From contig CBFIHP010000008.1 in assembly GCA_965662355.1 (NCBI GenBank), forward strand, positions 62,001-126,000: a DNA stretch of 64,000 bases, read 5' to 3'. The position numbers and the translations under genes were made by a program. Positions 36,575-45,165 of the stretch are shown one piece after another. The notes under the pieces are model-generated. The model ran no database searches, was not told the DNA's origin, and was given only the letters and a program-made list of their open reading frames with translations. Source of the stretch: GCA-2683825 sp965662355 (GTDB lineage Bacteria; Planctomycetota; UBA1135; GCA-002686595). Within the stretch, counting starts at the first letter, position 1. Every line of letters starts with the position of its first letter.

Positions 36575-39500
36575 ATGGAGATTCGGTCCGCGATTGCGGG
36601 CCAGACGACCATGCCCGAACCTGCCACCAAAGCCCCCTCTCCCCGTCCCGGATCCAGCTTGAGAACCCCCGCCTGGCGCGTCGAGATCTACCGCCTGGAG
36701 CGCTTCGGCGACCCCGTTGGAGAGGCCAGCGCCCAGGAGCTCCAGGAGCTCGGAATCGCCTCCCAGGGGGTCAGAGCAGTCCGTGGCTATCTCCTTTCCC
36801 CTGCCTATGACGCCGCGGCCGTCGAGGCCATCGCCCACGGGCACCTGGCGGATCCGGTGGTCGACGGGGTCCGCATCACCGCCCCCGAGGCGGACCATGC
36901 CCCCCTCACAGCTGGCGCCCACCGGATCCATGTCCTGCCCAGGCCCGGGGTTTCCGACCCCGTGGCGCGGACCGTGGAGCGACTGCTCGAGGACACGGGA
37001 TTGCTTCCGAGCGCTGGCGCAGAAAATCGAGTGGCGAGCTTCCGGACGCTCGAGATTCTCTCCAGGTCGAGCTCCCAGGAGCTCGCCGGAGCCGCGGCCA
37101 AGGCCTTCGCCAACCCGACCATCGAACTCCTGCGCCTCGACGACGAGCCCCTGCCCTACGGAGTCGAGCTTCCCGCCGCCGCCCGCGGTCGCATCGAGCT
37201 TTCCCTGCGCAACGCGAGCGATGTCGAGCTCGAAGCCCTATCCCGGGAAGGCGGACTGGCCCTGGATCTCACGGAAATGCGCGCGATCCAGAACCACTTC
37301 GTGGAGTTGAAGCGCGAACCCAGCGCCTGCGAGCTCGAGACCATCGCCCAAACCTGGAGCGAGCACTGCAAACACAAGACGCTCACCGGACTGTGCGAAT
37401 TCACCGGCCCCGACGGTACGACCGAGCGCATCGACAACCTCTTGAAGGAGACGATCGTGCGCGCGACGAAGGAGCTCGATCGAGACTTCTGTGTCAGCGT
37501 GTTCGTCGACAACGCAGGCATCGTGGCCTTCGACAAGGGCCACGACCTGTGCATCAAGGTCGAAACACACAACCACCCCTCGGCCCTGGACCCCTACGGC
37601 GGAGCCGGGACGGGCATCGGCGGGGTGATCCGCGACATCCTCGGCGCCGGCCTCGGCTCGTTCCCGATCGCGAATACCGACTGCTTCTTCGTCGGCCCCC
37701 AGGACACCCCGCTCGAGAAGATCCCGAAGGGCTCGCTCCACCCGCGTCGCATCCTGCGCGGAGTCGTCGCCGGCGTGCGCGACTACGGCAACCGCATGGG
37801 CATCCCCACGGTGAACGGTGGCGTCTGGTTCGACGAGCGCTACACGGCCAACCCGTTGGTCTTCTGCGGCACCCTGGGACTCTTGCCCCACGGCTGCGCG
37901 GCCAAGGAAGTCCTTCCCGGAGACATCATCGTGACCGTCGGGGGGCGCACGGGCCGGGACGGGATCCACGGGGCGACCTTCTCATCGATCGAGCTGTCGG
38001 AGGATTCCGACGAGCTCTCGGCCTCGGCGGTTCAGATCGGTGATCCGATCACGGAGAAGCGTGTGCTCGACGGCTTGATGATCGCCCGCGACCGTGGGCT
38101 GTATCGCGGCATCACCGATTGCGGCGCGGGGGGCTTTTCCTCCGCCGTCGGCGAGATGGGCGAAGAGTGCGGGGCCGAGGTCGACCTCGAGAAGGCCCCC
38201 CTCAAGTACTCCGGGCTCGCCTCCCACGAGGTCTGGATCAGCGAAGCCCAGGAGCGCATGGTGCTCGCCGTGCCTCCCGAAAAACTCGCCGAGCTGATCG
38301 AGGTCTTCGCCGTTGAAGACGTCGAGGCCAGCGTCATCGGACGCTTCACCGATTCCGGCAAGCTCGTTCTGCGCGATGCGGGGGAGCTCGTCGGCGAACT
38401 CGACATGCACTTTCTCCACAAGGGCACGCCACGTCCCACGCGCCAGGCCAGCTGGAGTCCGCCCGCGATCGAGGACCCCGGCTGCCCGCCCTGCGACGAC
38501 CACCCCGCCATGCTGCTTGCGCTTCTCGGCGCAGCGAACATCCGCAGCAAGGAGTGGATCATCCGCCAGTACGACCACGAGGTTCAGGGCCGTTCCGTCG
38601 TGAAGCCCCTCGTCGGGGTGCGCGCGGATGGACCGAGCGATGCGGCCTGCGTGAAACCCCTCGACGACTCGCCGAAGGGGGCTGTCATCGCGTGTGGATC
38701 CAACCCGCTCTACGGCGAAACCGACCCCGAGGCGATGACCCTCGCGGCCATCGACGAGGCCCTGCGCAATGCGGTGTGCGTCGGCGCCGATCCCGATCAG
38801 GCCTGTCTCCTGGACAACTTTTCGTGGGGCAACTGCGCGGATCCGGAGGAACTCGGAGCGCTCGTGATGGCGGCCAAGGCCTGCTACTCAGGAGCGATGG
38901 CGTACCGCGCGCCCTTCGTTTCCGGCAAGGACAGCCTCAACAACACCTACCGCGTCGGCGCCGAGCTGCACTCGATTCCCGCAACCATGCTGATCACGTG
39001 CCTGGCCATCAACCACGACGTCGAGCGCAGCGTGACCATGGATCTCAAGCGCGAGGGAAACCTCGTCTACCTGATCGGCGAGACGCACTGCGAGCTCGGA
39101 GGGTCCCACTACCTGTTGCTCAACTCGCGGGCGGGCGGCAGGGTTCCGCGGCCGGACCTCGAACGCGCCCCTGCGCTCCTGCGCGGTCTGGCCGCAGCCA
39201 TTGCCGGGGGTTCTGTGGCCAGCGCACACGATCTCTCCGAGGGCGGATTGGCCGTGGCCGCTGCCGAGATGTGCATCGGGGGAGACAAGGGGCTCGAGCT
39301 CGACCTCGCCCCGATGGCCCTCGGCGGAGGAGAATACGAAGAAACCGAAGCCGACACCGTGCGGCTCTACTCCGAGTCCTGCACACGCATTCTGTGCGAG
39401 GTCGCTCCCGAGAAGGCGGAGGCCTTCGAGCGCTGGCTCGCAGGCTTCCCCTGCGCACTCATTGGCAAGGTCGCCGGAAGCGAGCTGGTCATCCAGGGCA

Positions 39501-39592
39501 GTTCAGCCAACCCGCATACGCCACTCCTGCGAGTGGACGTCGAAGATCTGCGCAGCGCGTTCACCTCTTCCCCCGAAGGCCTCACGGCATGA
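36575..39592 (+). CDS. purL: Phosphoribosylformylglycinamidine synthase, PurS-like domains fused to PurL
   Basis: 1005 residues (993 if started at the ATG at 36611). Residues 34-105 and 110-195 each look like a PurS-type beta-alpha-beta domain (YRLERFGDPVGE, then IHVLPRPGVSDPVA), followed by the PurL linker (EMRAIQNHFVELKREP) and the two AIRS-like halves: SEHCKHKT, KVETHNHPSA, GAGTGIGGVIRDI, then SGKDSLNN. This gives FGAR-to-FGAM activity with the ammonia supplied by PurQ, whose gene overlaps by 4 bases. The tandem N-terminal domains copy the PurS dimer found as separate chains in Bacillus and as the N-domain of large PurL. No separate purS is visible. Confidence 0.93.
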   Translation: MEIRSAIAGQTTMPEPATKAPSPRPGSSLRTPAWRVEIYRLERFGDPVGEASAQELQELGIASQGVRAVRGYLLSPAYDAAAVEAIAHGHLADPVVDGVRITAPEADHAPLTAGAHRIHVLPRPGVSDPVARTVERLLEDTGLLPSAGAENRVASFRTLEILSRSSSQELAGAAAKAFANPTIELLRLDDEPLPYGVELPAAARGRIELSLRNASDVELEALSREGGLALDLTEMRAIQNHFVELKREPSACELETIAQTWSEHCKHKTLTGLCEFTGPDGTTERIDNLLKETIVRATKELDRDFCVSVFVDNAGIVAFDKGHDLCIKVETHNHPSALDPYGGAGTGIGGVIRDILGAGLGSFPIANTDCFFVGPQDTPLEKIPKGSLHPRRILRGVVAGVRDYGNRMGIPTVNGGVWFDERYTANPLVFCGTLGLLPHGCAAKEVLPGDIIVTVGGRTGRDGIHGATFSSIELSEDSDELSASAVQIGDPITEKRVLDGLMIARDRGLYRGITDCGAGGFSSAVGEMGEECGAEVDLEKAPLKYSGLASHEVWISEAQERMVLAVPPEKLAELIEVFAVEDVEASVIGRFTDSGKLVLRDAGELVGELDMHFLHKGTPRPTRQASWSPPAIEDPGCPPCDDHPAMLLALLGAANIRSKEWIIRQYDHEVQGRSVVKPLVGVRADGPSDAACVKPLDDSPKGAVIACGSNPLYGETDPEAMTLAAIDEALRNAVCVGADPDQACLLDNFSWGNCADPEELGALVMAAKACYSGAMAYRAPFVSGKDSLNNTYRVGAELHSIPATMLITCLAINHDVERSVTMDLKREGNLVYLIGETHCELGGSHYLLLNSRAGGRVPRPDLERAPALLRGLAAAIAGGSVASAHDLSEGGLAVAAAEMCIGGDKGLELDLAPMALGGGEYEETEADTVRLYSESCTRILCEVAPEKAEAFERWLAGFPCALIGKVAGSELVIQGSSANPHTPLLRVDVEDLRSAFTSSPEGLTA

Positions 39593-40458
39593 GCACCTCG
39601 AGTCCCGAGCTATCCTCCGACGTGCGCGCCCTCGTCGTGCGCTCCGCCGGCACGAACTGCGACGGTGAAGCGGTCGCGGCCTTTGGCGACATCGGCGTTC
39701 ACTGTGGTCTCGCGCACCTGAATGCGGTGCAGCGAGATCCGGCACTCCTGCGGGAAGCCGATATCCTCGTTCTCGCCGGTGGCTTCTCCTATGGGGACGA
39801 CATCGCCGCCGGGCGTGTCTTCGCGCGGGAGATCGCCCATCGCCTGGGCGATTCCCTGCATGCGCATATCGAGAAGGGCGGATTGCTCTTCGGCATCTGC
39901 AACGGCTTCCAGATCCTGCTCGAGCTGGGACTCCTACAGGACCCCGGGCTCGAACACCAGGAGCGCGGCATCGCTCTGACCGACAACGCCAAGGGGCGCT
40001 TCGAGTGTCGCTGGGTCACGCTACAGCTTCACGATTGCGCAGCCGAGTGGATCCACTCCGACACGCTCCTCGACACGCCGGTCGCCCATGCCGAGGGACG
40101 CTTCGTCGCCCGTGACCGGGACGTCATCCAGGAGCTGATCCAAAAGCGCCAGGTTGCCTTCACGTACGCCGATCCGCAGTCCCCGCCGCTGCGCACCCCG
40201 GACCCTGACGGCGAGCTCGTCTACCCCTTGAACCCGAACGGTTCGGTGGCCGACATCGCCGGCATCACCGACCCGACGGGACGCATCGTCGGGCTGATGC
40301 CCCACCCGGAACGCAACCGAACCACGTGGAATCATCCGCGTTGGACGCGTGGCGCGCACGACGGCCCGGGCATCGGGCGTCCCCAAGGCGAAGGGCTGGC
40401 GCTCTTTCGCCGCATGGTCGCCTTCGTCGAGCGCGAACGTAGCGCTGCAGTTCACTGA
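39589..40458 (+). CDS. purQ: FGAM synthase glutaminase subunit PurQ
   Basis: 289 residues. A class I glutamine amidotransferase domain with the nucleophile cysteine in FGICNGFQ, the ALVVRSAGTNCDGE start, the VLAGGFSYGDD segment and the His/Glu of the triad in MPHPER. It supplies ammonia to PurSL. It is longer than Bacillus PurQ (about 227) and carries an insertion after the PHPER region. The ATG overlaps the purSL TGA (ATGA). Confidence 0.95.
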   Translation: MSTSSPELSSDVRALVVRSAGTNCDGEAVAAFGDIGVHCGLAHLNAVQRDPALLREADILVLAGGFSYGDDIAAGRVFAREIAHRLGDSLHAHIEKGGLLFGICNGFQILLELGLLQDPGLEHQERGIALTDNAKGRFECRWVTLQLHDCAAEWIHSDTLLDTPVAHAEGRFVARDRDVIQELIQKRQVAFTYADPQSPPLRTPDPDGELVYPLNPNGSVADIAGITDPTGRIVGLMPHPERNRTTWNHPRWTRGAHDGPGIGRPQGEGLALFRRMVAFVERERSAAVH

Positions 40459-40493
40459 CCACCCTCTCCACCCCCGACCCTGAGTTCCGCACC

Positions 40494-40898
40494 ATGAAAG
40501 CGATCCGCTTGCACGTCATCGCCCCCTTGCTCTGCCTTTGCCTCGTTGCCCAGGGGTGTGTCGCCCTGGTAGCGGGCGCCGGCGTGGGTTTTCTCATCAG
40601 CCAGCAGGTCCTGTCCAACGACGTCCACGTGGCCCAGATCCGAATGGATGCCGACCGGGCCTGGCCGGAAGTGCACGAGGCCCTGTCCTTCTTCGTCGAT
40701 CCTGGCACGGAATTGCGAATCCAGGACTCCCCGCGCGTCGCCCGGGCGACCGTCGGCGGCTCGAAGGTGACGGTCGAGGTCGAAACCCACGACACCGAGT
40801 TCACCCTGATCCGGATCTACGCCGAGCGCTACTTCACAGCCGACAGCGAGACCGCCGATGAAATCATGGAGACGATCTTGGAGCGATTGAGGAGGTAG
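40494..40898 (+). CDS. Small lipoprotein, DUF3568-like
   Basis: 134 residues with a lipoprotein signal (hydrophobic 8-20, lipobox VAQGC), then a glycine-rich segment ALVAGAGVGFLIS and an alpha/beta domain of about 90 residues with a repeated strand pattern (VTVEVETHDTEFTLIRIY). The arrangement fits DUF3568, a family of small bacterial lipoproteins of unknown function. It follows purQ by 35 bases and its end overlaps the convergent fur gene by 35 bases. Confidence 0.7.
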   Translation: MKAIRLHVIAPLLCLCLVAQGCVALVAGAGVGFLISQQVLSNDVHVAQIRMDADRAWPEVHEALSFFVDPGTELRIQDSPRVARATVGGSKVTVEVETHDTEFTLIRIYAERYFTADSETADEIMETILERLRR

Positions 40899-41355
40899 TC
40901 CGGCCTCCATCCTTGCGCACTCTCGTGCAGGAGGCGCAGGTTCCGAAAAGGCGCAGGTTGTGACTGCGCAGGGAGAAGCCCTTCTTCTGTGCGGCCTCCT
41001 CCTGCAGTTCCTCGATGCGCTTGTCGTAGAACTCCTCGATGCGGCCGCAGTCGACACACACGAGGTGGTCGTGGTGGCGATGTCCGAGGATGTGCTCGTA
41101 AAGGAGCTCGCCTTGCCCAGTGTCGAGCGACTCCAGAAAACCGCCTTCGACGAGCAGGCCCAGGGTGCGATAGACCGTCGCTCTCGAGACGTTCTTCCGG
41201 TTCGATTCGCGCAACCACCGGTAAAGCGTCTCGGCGGAGAAGTGCTCGTGGGTCCCAAAGGCAGAAGCAAAGATCGCCCGCCGCTGCGGGGTCAGCTTGA
41301 GCTCGCGCTCCTTGAGGAAGGCTTCGAAGGATTTCTGGATTGCGTTTTGGTTCAC
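40864..41355 (-). CDS. Fur family transcriptional regulator (GTG start)
   Basis: 163 residues from GTG at 41355. The winged-helix domain (KLTPQRRAIFASAF, SRATVYRTLGLLVEGGFL) is followed by the dimerisation domain with the metal-binding cluster HRHHDHLVCVDCG and a second CASC pair for structural zinc. It could be Fur, Zur or PerR type; the motifs do not decide. A polar C-terminal tail after the last CxxC overlaps the convergent lipoprotein gene. It is translationally linked to the GT2 gene through a GTGA overlap. Confidence 0.88.
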   Translation of the reverse strand: MNQNAIQKSFEAFLKERELKLTPQRRAIFASAFGTHEHFSAETLYRWLRESNRKNVSRATVYRTLGLLVEGGFLESLDTGQGELLYEHILGHRHHDHLVCVDCGRIEEFYDKRIEELQEEAAQKKGFSLRSHNLRLFGTCASCTRVRKDGGRTTSSIAPRSSP

Positions 41356-42095
41356 GGTTTCTCTTCTTCAGGCGCCACGTGGGGGCGATAGAAGCGCACC
41401 AGACGCTCGGGGGCCACCCCCGCGGCCCACGCAAGTGTAAGACACCAGTTCTTGAAGGTCCTCCTCAACGGCCCTTCCCGTTCCCAACGGCGCGAGGATA
41501 TCCGTATCCGGGCCTCCTGGACCAGCCGAATGACTCCGACCCGCTTCAGGCGGCGCGAGAGGTCCAGATCCTCGAAGATCGGCAGCGGGCGATACCCCCC
41601 CACCTCCTCGTACCCCGAACGGCGGCAAAAAAGCCCCGAATCTCCGTAAATCCAGCCCCAGGAGACGCGCCGATCCGCCATCCGCTCGATCCAGCGAAAA
41701 ATGCGTCCCTCGTGCTCGATTTGCTGACTGAGTCCACAGGCCACGACGCGTGAGTCGCGTGTGGCCTGGCGCAGGGCTCGCAGGCTGCCGGGGCGCAGAC
41801 GAGAGTCCGCGTGAACGAAGAAGAGAAACTCGGTTCGGGCCAGGGCCGCGCCCCTTGCCAGCTGGGCGCCACGGCCCGCAGCACCGGTCACGAGCCGTGC
41901 GCCCGCGGCCCGGGCGATCTCGAGTGTGTCGTCGTGACTGCCTCCGTCGGAGACGATGATCTCCTGCACGGCGTCGTCGCCGACCCCCTTCCCGAGGGAA
42001 CTCAACAAGCCAGAGATACAACTCCCCTCGTCGAGGGTAGGAACGACGACCGTCACCCCCGGCGCAGCTGGAGCAGCTCGGGAAGCGGGCGCCAT
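41352..42095 (-). CDS. GT2-type transferase, TIGR04283-like (selenodomain/rSAM-associated family)
   Basis: 247 residues from the ATG at 42095; the frame extends further upstream into purD but a start here is in keeping with the family. It is a short GT2 fold: VTVVVPTLDEGSCI, IIVSDGGSHDDT, LVTGAAGRGAQLARGA and FVHADSRLRPG, with a late GDSGLFCRRSGYEEVGGY and EDLDLSRRL. This set of motifs is that of the TIGR04283 clade of glycosyltransferases, often near arsenosugar or selenium-related genes. None of those is seen here. It sits 10 bases after purD and overlaps fur by 4 bases. Confidence 0.8.
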   Translation of the reverse strand: MAPASRAAPAAPGVTVVVPTLDEGSCISGLLSSLGKGVGDDAVQEIIVSDGGSHDDTLEIARAAGARLVTGAAGRGAQLARGAALARTEFLFFVHADSRLRPGSLRALRQATRDSRVVACGLSQQIEHEGRIFRWIERMADRRVSWGWIYGDSGLFCRRSGYEEVGGYRPLPIFEDLDLSRRLKRVGVIRLVQEARIRISSRRWEREGPLRRTFKNWCLTLAWAAGVAPERLVRFYRPHVAPEEEKP

Positions 42096-42105
42096 CCCCC
42101 CGGGC

Positions 42106-43536
42106 CTAGGAGAGTTCTCCGAGACCACCGCTCGAGGGGCTGTGCGGAAATGGGCTGACGAGATCCCCGTCACCTCCGTAGTCACTCGAATCGCCACCGG
42201 GGCTGTCCAGCGCCGAAGGATCGGCGGCGCCCCTCGGTTCGATCGCGTCAGCGATCCCGGGCCGCGCGGGTCGCGGAAGACCGATGTCGCTGCGACAGAA
42301 CTTGCCGCTCCAGTCGATCGATTCGTAGGCCGCATAGGCGCGTGTACGGGCCTCGGTGAGATCGGTACCGAGGGAGGTCACACAGAGCACACGTCCCCCG
42401 TTCGTCAGAATCTCGGGCTCGTCGAGCTTGGTCCCGGCGTGGAAGACGACCGTATCGGGATCTTCCGCGGCCAGCTCGAGTCCGCGAATCGGATGGCCCT
42501 TCTCGTAGCCCTCGGGATAGCCCTGGGCGCAGGCGACGACGCCGACGCAATGGCGCGGATCCCATTCGGGCGGATCCATGCCTTCGAGCTTGCCCTCCGC
42601 CGTCGCCAGCAGGTACGGCACGATGTCGGAACGCATTCGCATGCAGATGGCCTGGGTCTCGGGATCGCCGAAGCGGCAGTTGAATTCGAGCACCCGCGGT
42701 CCTGCTTCCGTGATCATCAAGCCGACATAGAGCAGGCCCCGGAAGTCGATCTTCTCGACGACGAGACCGTGCAGTGCTTTCAAGAGCACATCCTGCTCGA
42801 TCTGCTGCATCAGGCGCGTGGTGACGAACGACACCGGTGAGTAGATGCCCATGCCGCCCGTGTTCGGTCCGGTGTCACCCTCGCCCACTTGCTTGTGGTC
42901 CATCACCGGCTCCAGAAGACAGATCGTGCGCCCGTCGGTCATGACCTGGATGGACAGCTCGCGGCCTTCCATGAACTCCTCGATCACGATCTCAGCACCC
43001 GCCTCGCCAAGGGAGCGCTCTTCCATGATCGAGTCGACCACGGCGCAGCCTTCGCGTGCGTCCTGGCAGACGAAGACTCCCTTGCCGGCCGCCAGGCCGT
43101 CGGCCTTGATGACCTGGGGCCATACCGATTGGGTCTCGAGGTAGGACTTGGCAGCCCCCGCCCGGTCGAACCGACGGTACGCGGCGTTCAGAATTCGGTG
43201 GCGCTCGAGGAACTCCTTGGCGAATACTTTCGAGCCCTCCAGACGGGCGCCCAGGGCCCCCGGCCCGAAGACTTTCAGGCCCTTGGCGCGCATGCGGTCG
43301 GCCAATCCAGCGCACAGCGGGTTTTCGGGGCCGATGACCACCAGACCCACTTTTTCCTCCAGCGCCGTGGCCACCAGCCGCTCCAGGCTGTCGGCCGGAA
43401 TGGGGAGATTTCGGCAAAACCCCGCCGTTCCTCCGTTTCCGGGGGCGCAGAGAACCTCCTTCACCCGGGGAGATTGCGCGATCTTGTAGGCCAACGCGTG
43501 TTCGCGTCCGCCGCTTCCGATGACCAGAACCTTCAT
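42106..43536 (-). CDS. purD: Phosphoribosylamine-glycine ligase
   Basis: 476 residues. The GAR synthetase ATP-grasp fold is intact: MKVLVIGSGGREHALAYKI, a PGNGGTAG loop, KADGLAAGKGVFV, the IVIEEFMEGRE strand and the metal site in LEFNCRFGDPETQ. The last about 55 residues (after WSGKFCRSDIG) are a Ser/Gly/Asp/Pro-rich extension not found in typical PurD of about 430 residues. It leads a small operon with the GT2 and fur. TATAAC lies on the minus strand about 12 bases before the ATG and could be a -10 box with a very short leader. Confidence 0.95.
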   Translation of the reverse strand: MKVLVIGSGGREHALAYKIAQSPRVKEVLCAPGNGGTAGFCRNLPIPADSLERLVATALEEKVGLVVIGPENPLCAGLADRMRAKGLKVFGPGALGARLEGSKVFAKEFLERHRILNAAYRRFDRAGAAKSYLETQSVWPQVIKADGLAAGKGVFVCQDAREGCAVVDSIMEERSLGEAGAEIVIEEFMEGRELSIQVMTDGRTICLLEPVMDHKQVGEGDTGPNTGGMGIYSPVSFVTTRLMQQIEQDVLLKALHGLVVEKIDFRGLLYVGLMITEAGPRVLEFNCRFGDPETQAICMRMRSDIVPYLLATAEGKLEGMDPPEWDPRHCVGVVACAQGYPEGYEKGHPIRGLELAAEDPDTVVFHAGTKLDEPEILTNGGRVLCVTSLGTDLTEARTRAYAAYESIDWSGKFCRSDIGLPRPARPGIADAIEPRGAADPSALDSPGGDSSDYGGDGDLVSPFPHSPSSGGLGELS

Positions 43537-43630
43537 TGCTGCATTTCGTTATAGTTTCGCGCCAAGCTAACAGATTCCTGGCAGGCTTTCCTGGAACCGC
43601 GGCCCCGAGTCGCTCAGGGTATCCAAATCA

Positions 43631-43703
43631 CGGGGAGTACCTCAGTTGGTAGAGGCGTAGCTTTGGGAGCTACGTGTCGGGGGTTCGAGTCCCCCTTCCC
43701 CGA
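43631..43703 (+). tRNA. tRNA-Pro (anticodon TGG)
   Basis: 73 bases forming a complete cloverleaf. The acceptor stem CGGGGAG/TTCCCCG has the C1-G72 pair typical of bacterial tRNA-Pro. The D stem is CCTC/GAGG. The anticodon stem is GTAGC/GCTAC with loop TTTGGGA (anticodon TGG at 43664-43666), the variable loop has 5 bases, and the T arm is GGGGG/CCCCC with TTCGAGT. The discriminator is A43703. The 3' CCA is not encoded (CCC follows), so a CCA-adding enzyme is needed. Confidence 0.95.
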
Positions 43704-43730
43704 CCCCCCTTCCCGCGCTGGGTTCTGCCC

Positions 43731-45068
43731 CTAGACGGGGGCAGGAATCGTTAGAACCCGCACGAGGGTGCGCGCCAGGGCCTCGAGGTCGTAGGGCTTT
43801 TCGAGCACGGCGGAGATGCCCGGACCGGAATCCTCGGGGAACGGGGTGGTGCACACACTCGCCAGCACGACCGGCGGACCGCCGTCCCTGTCGGACAAGC
43901 ATGCGGCCAGCTCGCGCCCACTATGCTTCGGCAGGCGCTCGTCCGCGACGACCACATCGAAGTGCTCGCGGTCGAGCTGCTCCAGAGCCTCCTCGGCACT
44001 GGAACAAGTGATCGCGGCGTAACCGAGCCGCTTCAACTGGGCCCGGGCCAGACGAAGAAGGCTCTCCTCGTCGTCGACGAAGAGCACGCGTCGCGTTCCG
44101 CCCCACATCGGGTTGCCGGCCCGATCCAGCCAACCGGATAGCTGCGGGAGGCGTTCTTCCGAAGACGCTCCACCCGCGATCGAATCCCAGCCGTTCGCTC
44201 CACGGGGCGCGGGCGGCTTGGTTTCGGGGACGGGCACCGTCTCCGTTGACCCCCCCCCTCCCCCCCCGCAGGAACCCTCCTTGGAAACCGGAGCGATCTG
44301 GGCCGACACGGCCTGGTACGGAGTCGCGGGCAAATCGAAACGCTCGAAAAGAAGTCGGGTACCGTTCTCCAGATCGACCTCGGCACTTCCGAGCTCGAGC
44401 GCCAGCAGGTACGGACTCTCGTCGAGATGACTCTCCCCGAGCGCGGGTTGTTCGGCCCCTCCCACCCAGGCAGGGTTGACGTATACCAGCTGGCCTCTGT
44501 CCCGATAGACACAGCAGGCGACCGGGAGTTGTTCCAGGAGGCGGCGTTGAATCTCCCATTCCGGGAGCGTGCCGGCCGCATCGCTACCGGAGCGCCAGGG
44601 GCCATCGCAGCCCTGCTCGGGTTCCGTGCCGGATCCGCCCCCCTCGTCATCGCCACCCCGATCCCCGGCCGGGCTCTTGGCGAACTCGCTCAGGTCGAAT
44701 TCGCTCAGGCGACTCGTGAAGAGCGCGAGCTCGACCTGCACCGGTAGGGCCTCGGCCTCATCGGTCAGAACGTCACAGCCCGTGCTCGAAAGCGGCCAGG
44801 GCACTTCCTCGGGATTCTGAAGCAGAAAGAAGCGCGTGTCCTCCTCGCAGGCCTGGGCCAGATCGCGCATCTCGTGCGAGGGAAGCGACGCGTGGGCAAG
44901 CACGCAGCGCGGTCGATGCCGTTCGAGCCGATCCCTCGCCTCGCTCGCGTTCTTCGCAAGCTTGGGCTGGGAGCCACCCCATTGACGAGTGAAGGCCTCG
45001 GAGATGCGACGGGAGCGGGCCCTGTTCGGATCCACGATCAAGAGGCCAACCAGATACTCTCCTCTCAT
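43731..45068 (-). CDS. REC-PAS-REC two-component regulatory protein
   Basis: 445 residues from the ATG at 45068 (MRGEYLVG). The N-terminal receiver-like domain (about 5-125) lacks the phosphoacceptor: the aspartate position reads CVLAHASLP. A PAS-like domain follows (about 165-260, LEQLPVACCVYRDRGQLVYVNPAW). A linker rich in Pro/Gly has a six-glycine run coded by homopolymeric G tracts. The C-terminal canonical receiver (about 330-445: VLFVDDEESLL, DVVVADERLP, final LEKPYDLEAL) keeps its Asp. There is no kinase or DNA-binding output domain, so it is likely an adaptor in phosphorelay signalling; its partner is unknown. Confidence 0.8.
   Translation of the reverse strand: MRGEYLVGLLIVDPNRARSRRISEAFTRQWGGSQPKLAKNASEARDRLERHRPRCVLAHASLPSHEMRDLAQACEEDTRFFLLQNPEEVPWPLSSTGCDVLTDEAEALPVQVELALFTSRLSEFDLSEFAKSPAGDRGGDDEGGGSGTEPEQGCDGPWRSGSDAAGTLPEWEIQRRLLEQLPVACCVYRDRGQLVYVNPAWVGGAEQPALGESHLDESPYLLALELGSAEVDLENGTRLLFERFDLPATPYQAVSAQIAPVSKEGSCGGGGGGSTETVPVPETKPPAPRGANGWDSIAGGASSEERLPQLSGWLDRAGNPMWGGTRRVLFVDDEESLLRLARAQLKRLGYAAITCSSAEEALEQLDREHFDVVVADERLPKHSGRELAACLSDRDGGPPVVLASVCTTPFPEDSGPGISAVLEKPYDLEALARTLVRVLTIPAPV
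44250..44267 (-). repeat. Homopolymer C9-T-C8 tract inside the REC-PAS-REC gene
   Basis: Runs of nine and eight C on the plus strand (G8-A-G9 on the coding strand) are separated by one T. They code for a glycine linker (Cys followed by six Gly, then Ser-Thr) between the PAS domain and the C-terminal receiver. Slippage would shift the frame before the receiver. Confidence 0.8.
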
Positions 45069-45165
45069 CTCGTGTCCTAGCTTGGGTATCGGGCCGACGA
45101 AATCAATGGGAATCCGAAACGGGTTGCTCGTGCCAGCTCGGGGACGCCTACGGACTCGAGCGCAC

